NCBI RefSeq assembly: GCF_001485535.1
Contig: NZ_BCMZ01000001.1
Coordinates: forward strand, 1,178,001 to 1,242,000
From: Halobacterium sp. CBA1132
GTDB taxonomy: Archaea; Halobacteriota; Halobacteria; Halobacteriales; Halobacteriaceae
Length of the DNA stretch: 64,000 bases
Direction of reading: 5' to 3'
The stretch's first letter is position 1. Each line of letters begins with the position of its first letter. The position numbers and the translations under genes are program-made. The notes under the pieces were generated by a model that searched no databases, was not told the DNA's origin, and worked only from the letters and a program-made list of their open reading frames with translations. Shown here in pieces: positions 59,764-64,000 of this stretch.

Positions 59764-61005
59764 TCAGTCCCCCGCGAGCGAGTCTTGGCTCGCCGCGCAG
59801 TTGTTCGGGCCGAGTTCGAGCGTGAACGCTTCGTCGTCGCCGACGGCGTTCTGCCCGAGGTTTGTCGCGATGATATCCTCGTAGTTGGCCGGCCGCGGCG
59901 GCATGTCCGAGAGCACGAGGTCGACGAACTCGTCTTCCTCCATCGTGAGTGCGTCCATCTCCGCGACGAGGTCGCCGAGAGTGGCGGTGTACGTGCCGTC
60001 GTCCGCAGGGTCTGCGGTATCACTGAAGTGTGCGCCCCCGATCAGCGTGTCGTCGGGCAGCGTCAGCACGCGCTCCTGCAGGGACTCGTAGAGTGTGCGC
60101 GCGGCGTCGGGTGCGCCGTCGTCGCCCTCCTCCAAATCGGGGCGCGCGACGCTCTCGACGAACAGGCCGTCGCCGGTCGCGAGCAGGCTGTCGCCGACGA
60201 GGTAAGAGGTCATGCCGGTGGTGTGGCCGGGCGTGTAGACGGCCTCGATGGTCGCGTCCCCGACCTCGAAGGTGTCGCCGTCCGCGGCAGTAGTCAGGTC
60301 GTCTGCATACGTGACGCCGCGGTCGACGGCCGCTTCGGGGACGACGCCCTCGACACCTTCCTCGACGAGGTCACGCACGCCCGAGATGTGGTCGGCGTGA
60401 ACGTGCGTGTCCAGCGCGTACTGCAGGTCGACGCCGAGTTCCTCGGCGTCCTGCCGAGCCTGCGAGGCAGGGCTCGCGGAACGGAGTTCCGCGGCGTCCG
60501 CGAGGTAGCGGTCGGTGAACGCGCGCAGCGGGTCGATAATCGCGGCTTCCCCGTCGTCGTAGAGGAGGTAGCCGAGACAGCCCGAGGAGGGGCGCTGGTA
60601 CTGAACGAGCGTGCCGGGGCCGTCGTAGCCGGTGACTTCGACGGCGTCGTAGATGCGCGCCCAGCCGTTCATCCCGTCTCCGACGTGGTGGACGTCGTAC
60701 CCGCGTTCCGCGAGCGTGCCCGCGACGTACTCGCTGGCGCCGCCCTTCGCGCACACGACGGTCACGTCGCGGTCGTCGGGAATGCGGTCGAGGACGTCCT
60801 CGTCGATGTCGTCGTCGAGGAACTGGAAGTACGGGACGTTGATCGAGGTGACGTTCTCGCCGTCGATGTGCCACTCCTCGTAGTCGGATTGCATCCGCGC
60901 GTCGAGGAGCGTGACGTCCTCGTCGGCGTCGATGCGGTCCTTCAGCGATTCCGGCTCGACCGACGCGACTTCGACGTCGGGAGTCGGGAAGTCATCAGCG
61001 TTCAT
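59764..61005 (-). CDS. Rhodanese/persulfide-dioxygenase-like fusion protein
   Basis: A 413-residue protein. The N-terminal rhodanese domain (residues about 15-125; LLDARMQSDYEEWHIDG; active Cys in VVCAKGGASEYVAG) is followed by an MBL-fold dioxygenase-type domain (LDTHVHADHISGVRDLV; YTPGHTTGMTSYLVGD; LLATGDGLFVESVARPD; GAHFSDTAD). The MBL part resembles ETHE1-like persulfide dioxygenases, which oxidise persulfides to sulfite. Fusion with rhodanese suggests sulfane sulfur transfer before oxidation. It is the first gene of the minus-strand sulfur operon, divergent from tusA. Confidence 0.9.
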   Translation of the reverse strand: MNADDFPTPDVEVASVEPESLKDRIDADEDVTLLDARMQSDYEEWHIDGENVTSINVPYFQFLDDDIDEDVLDRIPDDRDVTVVCAKGGASEYVAGTLAERGYDVHHVGDGMNGWARIYDAVEVTGYDGPGTLVQYQRPSSGCLGYLLYDDGEAAIIDPLRAFTDRYLADAAELRSASPASQARQDAEELGVDLQYALDTHVHADHISGVRDLVEEGVEGVVPEAAVDRGVTYADDLTTAADGDTFEVGDATIEAVYTPGHTTGMTSYLVGDSLLATGDGLFVESVARPDLEEGDDGAPDAARTLYESLQERVLTLPDDTLIGGAHFSDTADPADDGTYTATLGDLVAEMDALTMEEDEFVDLVLSDMPPRPANYEDIIATNLGQNAVGDDEAFTLELGPNNCAASQDSLAGD

Positions 61006-61050
61006 GTCGTACAGTCGCTTCTACCGCCCTGATGCACAAAAGGATTTCCA

Positions 61051-61077
61051 TAGTATTTCCTAAACTGAACAATACTA
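61051..61077. promoter_or_regulatory. Inverted repeat TAGTATT-N13-AATACTA
   Basis: A perfect 7-bp inverted repeat with a 13-bp spacer, at 61051-61057 and 61071-61077. It lies 46-72 nt before the rhodanese-fusion ATG in the 248-bp divergent region that also leads to tusA. Its size suits a dimeric winged-helix regulator, and the HTH gene at 57491-57895 is the obvious candidate to bind it. Confidence 0.55.
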
Positions 61078-61253
61078 CTTCGGTGGAAGAGAGATGTATT
61101 TCGGAAAATTAGCTAATATAGTTGATTTAGGGCCTATACCATCCATCACGGACTAGAGAGTAGTTTGTAGTCCATACAAGAACCAACAATCTTTTACTTG
61201 CGACGCGGATATTGTGTGGTAGCTCCAATACAACCCAACGGGGCAGACAAATC

Positions 61254-61499
61254 ATGAGTGCAGAATACGACATCGCGGAGACGCTCGACGTGAAAGGCGC
61301 ATCGTGTCCCATGCCTGTGGTGAAGACGAAGGGGGCAATCGACGACCTCGCTGCCGGCGACGTCCTCGAAGTGCTGGCCACGGATTCCGGCAGTATGAGC
61401 GACATCGACGGCTGGGCATCCGGAACGAGTGGCGTCGAACTCGTCGCCCAAGAGGAAGGCGACGACGTGTACAAACACTACGTGCGCAAGACGGAGTGA
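61254..61499 (+). CDS. tusA: TusA-family sulfur carrier protein
   Basis: An 81-residue TusA-fold protein carrying sulfane sulfur on its Cys. The CPxP motif is seen as GASCPMPVVKTK near residue 18. The rest matches the family (GDVLEVLATDSGSMSDIDGW). It is followed by the DsrE-family gene after 2 bp, so the two are cotranscribed; TusA and DsrE proteins exchange persulfide in other organisms. A TATA-like element (CTTTTACTTG) lies about 60 bp upstream. Confidence 0.93.
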   Translation: MSAEYDIAETLDVKGASCPMPVVKTKGAIDDLAAGDVLEVLATDSGSMSDIDGWASGTSGVELVAQEEGDDVYKHYVRKTE

Positions 61500-61501
61500 C
61501 G

Positions 61502-62074
61502 ATGAGCACGGACACATCCGACGCGTCGACGGACGACGCCCCCTCGCGCGCGGAACTCGCTGCACGCGTCGACGAACTCGAAGACGCGCTCGCCGACGCT
61601 ACCGACGGCGACGACACCGAGAAGATGAGCATCATCTCCACGAAGGGCACCCTCGACATGGCGTACCCGCCGCTCATCCTCGCCAGCACCGCGGCCGCGT
61701 TCGGCTACGACGTGACCGTCTTCCACACGTTCTGGGGGCTGGAGATTCTCCACGAGGAGCGCTCGAAGAACCTCAAGCTCAGTTCCGTCGGCAACCCCAA
61801 CATGCCGGTGCCGAACGCCGTCGCCGCGCTCCCCGGCATGGACCGCGTGACGACGAAGATGATGGAGAAGAAAATCGACGACAACGGCACCGCCTCCATC
61901 GAGGAACTGGTCGAGACCAGCCTCGACATGGGCGTGGAGTTCCAGGCCTGTCAGATGACCATCGACCTGCTGGATTACGACGAAGAGGACTTCTACGACG
62001 GCGTCACCGTCGGTGTCGGCGCGGCGACGGCCCTCCAAGACATGGCCGACGCGGACATCCAACTACTCGTCTGA
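61502..62074 (+). CDS. DsrE-family protein (DsrE2-like, peroxiredoxin-like fold)
   Basis: A 190-residue protein. After an acidic coiled N-terminus (LAARVDELEDALADA) the DsrE domain begins KMSIISTKGTLDMAYPPLIL and contains TVFHTFWGLEILHEERSKNLKL and the Cys in FQACQMTIDLLDYDEEDF near residue 155. The single conserved Cys is the likely persulfide site. It matches DsrE2-type proteins, often encoded with TusA and rhodanese. It is the second gene of the plus-strand sulfur transcript. Confidence 0.91.
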   Translation: MSTDTSDASTDDAPSRAELAARVDELEDALADATDGDDTEKMSIISTKGTLDMAYPPLILASTAAAFGYDVTVFHTFWGLEILHEERSKNLKLSSVGNPNMPVPNAVAALPGMDRVTTKMMEKKIDDNGTASIEELVETSLDMGVEFQACQMTIDLLDYDEEDFYDGVTVGVGAATALQDMADADIQLLV

Positions 62075-62300
62075 CCGAGCGAGCCTCGACGACGTTCGGC
62101 TCCGACACCTCGAATGGGCGGCACGCGGACACCGCTCCGACCGAGCTAGTCTTGCGTTTTCTATACAAGGGAAACGCGTGGGCCGGAGCGTTTCGAGGAC
62201 GGCTACCGAGCGACTATCTCGCCCGCTTGTGGTCGCCACTCGTCGCCAATGTTCCTCCTTACCGAATGGTTCCGGGCAATTTTCGGTCGAAGGAGTTTTG

Positions 62301-62322
62301 TATTCCACGCCCAATATTCCAC
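62301..62322 (+). promoter_or_regulatory. Tandem TATTCCAC repeats before DUF302 gene
   Basis: TATTCCAC at 62301-62308 and 62315-62322, 14 bp apart, lie 8-29 bp before the ATG at 62330 and overlap the expected promoter. The upstream stretch 62075-62300 shows no gene. The repeats may bind a regulator of the DUF302 gene. Confidence 0.35.
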
Positions 62323-62329
62323 ACGAGTT

Positions 62330-62767
62330 ATGCTCCCTATCGACCCCGCAGACATCGACCCCGAGGACTACGGCGAGGCGCAGGCGACGCTGGAGATGGA
62401 CCACGACGAGGCAGTCGAGCACGTGCGCGAGGTGTTCACGGACGCCGGGTTCGGCATCCCCGTGGAGTTCTCGCCCTCGGAGATGCTCAACGAGAAAGTC
62501 GACGCGGACCGCGACCCGTACTACGTGCTCGGCGCGTGCAACCCCGAGTTCGCCGACCGCGCGCTCGACGCGACCGACAACCGACTCGGCGCGCTGATGC
62601 CGTGCAACGTCGTCGTCTGGGAGGAAGCGCCCGGCCAACAGCGCGTCTACCACGTCTCGATTATGCGCATCGCACGCCTCCTCGGTCTCGACACCGACGA
62701 GGACGCCATGACCGACATCATCGCCGAAACCGGCGAACTCGTGGACGAAGCCTTCGAGAACCTCTGA
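62330..62767 (+). CDS. DUF302-family protein
   Basis: A 145-residue protein of the DUF302 (TT1751-like) family. It has MDHDEAVEHVREVFTDAGFG, DPYYVLGACNPEFADRALDA, LMPCNVVVWEEAPGQQRVY and VSIMRIARLL. The Cys in LGACNPEF and MPCNVVV are characteristic and could bind sulfur or metal. Such genes are often near sulfur or heme-related clusters. The ATG at 62330 is chosen since the frame upstream covers the promoter. It overlaps the next gene by one codon (TGATG). Confidence 0.87.
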   Translation: MLPIDPADIDPEDYGEAQATLEMDHDEAVEHVREVFTDAGFGIPVEFSPSEMLNEKVDADRDPYYVLGACNPEFADRALDATDNRLGALMPCNVVVWEEAPGQQRVYHVSIMRIARLLGLDTDEDAMTDIIAETGELVDEAFENL

Positions 62768-63327
62768 TGGGCCACCACACGTTCGACGCGTCCCGCGCCG
62801 ACAAACTCGAAGACGCGGCGCGTCGGTACCGGTTCCTCTCGGCGGAGGAACTGCTCGGTGCGCTGGCGCTCGACCCGAGCGACACAGTCGTCGACCTCGG
62901 GAGCGGCACCGGCTTCTACACTGACGACGTCGCGCCCCACGCTCGAACAGTGTACGCGGTGGACGTGCAGGACGCGATGCGCGACTACTACCGCGAGAAG
63001 GGCGTCCCCGAGAACGTCGAACTCGTGACCAGCGGCGTCGACGAACTGCCCTTCGACACCGGGCGTCTCGACGCGGCGCTGTCCACGATGACCTACCACG
63101 AGTTCGCGAGCGCGGACGCCCACGACGAAATCGCGCGAGTGCTCGGTGACACCGGAACGCTCGTCGTCGCGGACTGGGCGGCCAGCGGCGACGGGGCCGC
63201 TGGCCCGCCACTCGAAGAACGTTTCGCCGCGACGGACGCGGCGGACGCGCTCCGCGACAGCGGGTTCGACGTCGAATCGCTGGCCGTTCGCCCCGAGACG
63301 TTCGTCGTGGTCGCGCACCCGAACTGA
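62767..63327 (+). CDS. Class I SAM-dependent methyltransferase
   Basis: A 186-residue methyltransferase. SAM-binding motif I is VVDLGSGTGFYTDDVAP near residue 45, motif II YAVDVQDAMRDYYREKG and motif IV DAALSTMTYHEFASADAH. It resembles UbiE-like small-molecule methylases. The start ATG overlaps the stop of the DUF302 gene (TGATG), so both are translated together. Its place after the sulfur genes may mean methylation of a sulfur or chalcogen compound, which is inference only. Confidence 0.89.
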   Translation: MGHHTFDASRADKLEDAARRYRFLSAEELLGALALDPSDTVVDLGSGTGFYTDDVAPHARTVYAVDVQDAMRDYYREKGVPENVELVTSGVDELPFDTGRLDAALSTMTYHEFASADAHDEIARVLGDTGTLVVADWAASGDGAAGPPLEERFAATDAADALRDSGFDVESLAVRPETFVVVAHPN

Positions 63328-63386
63328 GCGAGTTCGCCGTCGTGGGGTGCTGTTCATCGACTACGTAGGGCGACCGGTACCCGCCC

Positions 63387-63560
63387 GCTGTTTCCCCGCT
63401 CACGGACGGCCTGCTCTCCTCGAACGCGGGCGGGTTCGTCTCCCGGCACCTCGCCGACACCGGCTACAGCGCCGTCGAACTCACCGGCAACAGCGACAGC
63501 CTCCTCGTCGTCCACGTCCGCGACGACGGCACCGTCCCGAACGCAGCGCAGTCCACCTAA
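63387..63560 (+). pseudogene. Remnant resembling aldehyde:ferredoxin oxidoreductase N-domain
   Basis: A frame without a start encodes SPLTDGLLSSNAGGFVSRHL then ADTGYSAVELTGNSDSLLVV and VHVRDDGTVPNAA, ending at TAA 63558-63560. The SPLTxG, SNAGG, TGYxAVE and GxSDxLLVVHV pattern is that of the N-terminal domain of tungsten-containing AOR proteins. The rest of the roughly 600-residue enzyme is absent on both sides. It is probably the relic of a deleted gene. Confidence 0.45.
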
Positions 63561-64000
63561 CACTCGATAGTGCGACTCACTAGGACGACACGCAACCGGG
63601 AGTGAAACCATACCTATCTTGTCTCTATATTATCTCTGACAATCTAATATACTGCTCTTTCGAGTGCTGTTCTCCACGACGTAACGAGAGCAGTTCGAAC
63701 CACAGTCCAGGTGCGTTCGAGAACACGAATCGCCAGTAGAAGCGCGTAACGGCCCTATTTTGGCACCTCGTTTCTAGCTTCGGTCGTCGAACGCCTCGAA
63801 ACTGCGGCGACCGAACATTCTGAGTTAGTGAGCGGCGGAAAGATATATCAATACGGTTTTCAAGCCGTCTTGCTGAGACAACGCGGTTCTAAGCCGAGTT
63901 CAGAGGGGGACAGCCGCGGACCGCTGCGGCAGACGAGTCGAGGCTCGATACCGGTTGTTCTAAACCGAAATTATCGGTTCGAAAGATAGTATATTGAGAT
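63561..64000. other. Terminal intergenic region, AT-patched
   Basis: I see no gene in the last 440 bp. AT-rich stretches at about 63615-63655 and 63840-63860 (AAAGATATATCAATAC) look promoter-like. CGGTTCTAAGCCG near 63881 and GGTTGTTCTAAACCG near 63954 are similar short elements. They may belong to a gene beyond the window edge. Confidence 0.4.

Noticed and set aside
1-64000. CRISPR array or rRNA operon
   Set aside because: No regularly spaced repeats and no conserved rRNA segments were seen.

Overview
The window is chromosomal DNA of a halophilic archaeon (class Halobacteria). The predicted proteins are strongly acidic, the coding DNA is GC-rich, and many genes look leaderless, with a TATA-like box 24-30 nt before the start codon. 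Secreted proteins carry twin-arginine signals with lipoboxes, one ends in a PGF-CTERM-like tail, and the gene set is archaeal (FEN-1, GatE, MptE, TFS-type zinc ribbon, TrmB-like regulators). I cannot name the genus from sequence alone.

Layout, left to right. 0-1.3 kb: FEN-1 nuclease and a BolA protein. 1.4-5.75 kb: a complete CUT1-type sugar ABC operon (binding lipoprotein, two permeases, ATPase) on the minus strand. 6.1-14.1 kb: fumarase, a pair of membrane PH-domain proteins, a lipoprotein, GatE, an Lrp regulator, an EamA transporter and a MaoC-fold protein. 14.2-17.5 kb: a six-helix chemotaxis transducer, TrmJ-like methylase and a small Cys-containing protein. 17.6-21 kb: a pterin/C1 group (FolP, a candidate structured RNA, MptE, an F420-type luciferase-fold oxidoreductase). 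21-29.9 kb: acyl-CoA synthetase, thioesterase, photolyase, MFS transporter, Mn/Fe superoxide dismutase, small conserved proteins, metallo-hydrolase, cupin and ThyX. 29.9-33.9 kb: a cell-surface GH3 beta-glucosidase divergent from a TrmB-like regulator.

34.1-45 kb is an accessory stretch that starts at a tRNA-Glu(CUC) gene. It has a large UvrD/helicase-IV-like protein with a possible nuclease-fold insert, an orphan protein, an IS5-type transposase remnant, UspA, a broken PPOX gene, a CNNM/CorC-type membrane protein, a TFS-like zinc ribbon without the acidic hairpin, a UlaG-like hydrolase, an AT-rich block, and the fossil of a second sugar ABC operon. The fossil keeps only the promoter, about 15 codons of a Tat signal and the ATPase minus its Walker A. 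44.5-48.9 kb holds sugar-acid catabolic genes (FAH-family hydrolase, aldehyde dehydrogenase, SDR, Gfo/Idh/MocA).

49.2-57.3 kb: a peptidase-fold protein with degenerate metal ligands, a small membrane protein, a Bat-type regulator, an alpha/beta hydrolase, a second PH-domain pair, a receiver-PAS-histidine kinase and a membrane protein. 57.5-63.3 kb is a sulfane-sulfur cluster: HTH regulator, DUF2270 protein, two half-size YeeE/YedE transporters, a rhodanese/persulfide-dioxygenase-like fusion, then divergently TusA, a DsrE-family protein, a DUF302 protein and a methyltransferase. It is followed by a fragment resembling aldehyde:ferredoxin oxidoreductase. Together the genes point to a heterotroph that imports and hydrolyses sugars, handles reduced sulfur, and has lost a second sugar transporter.
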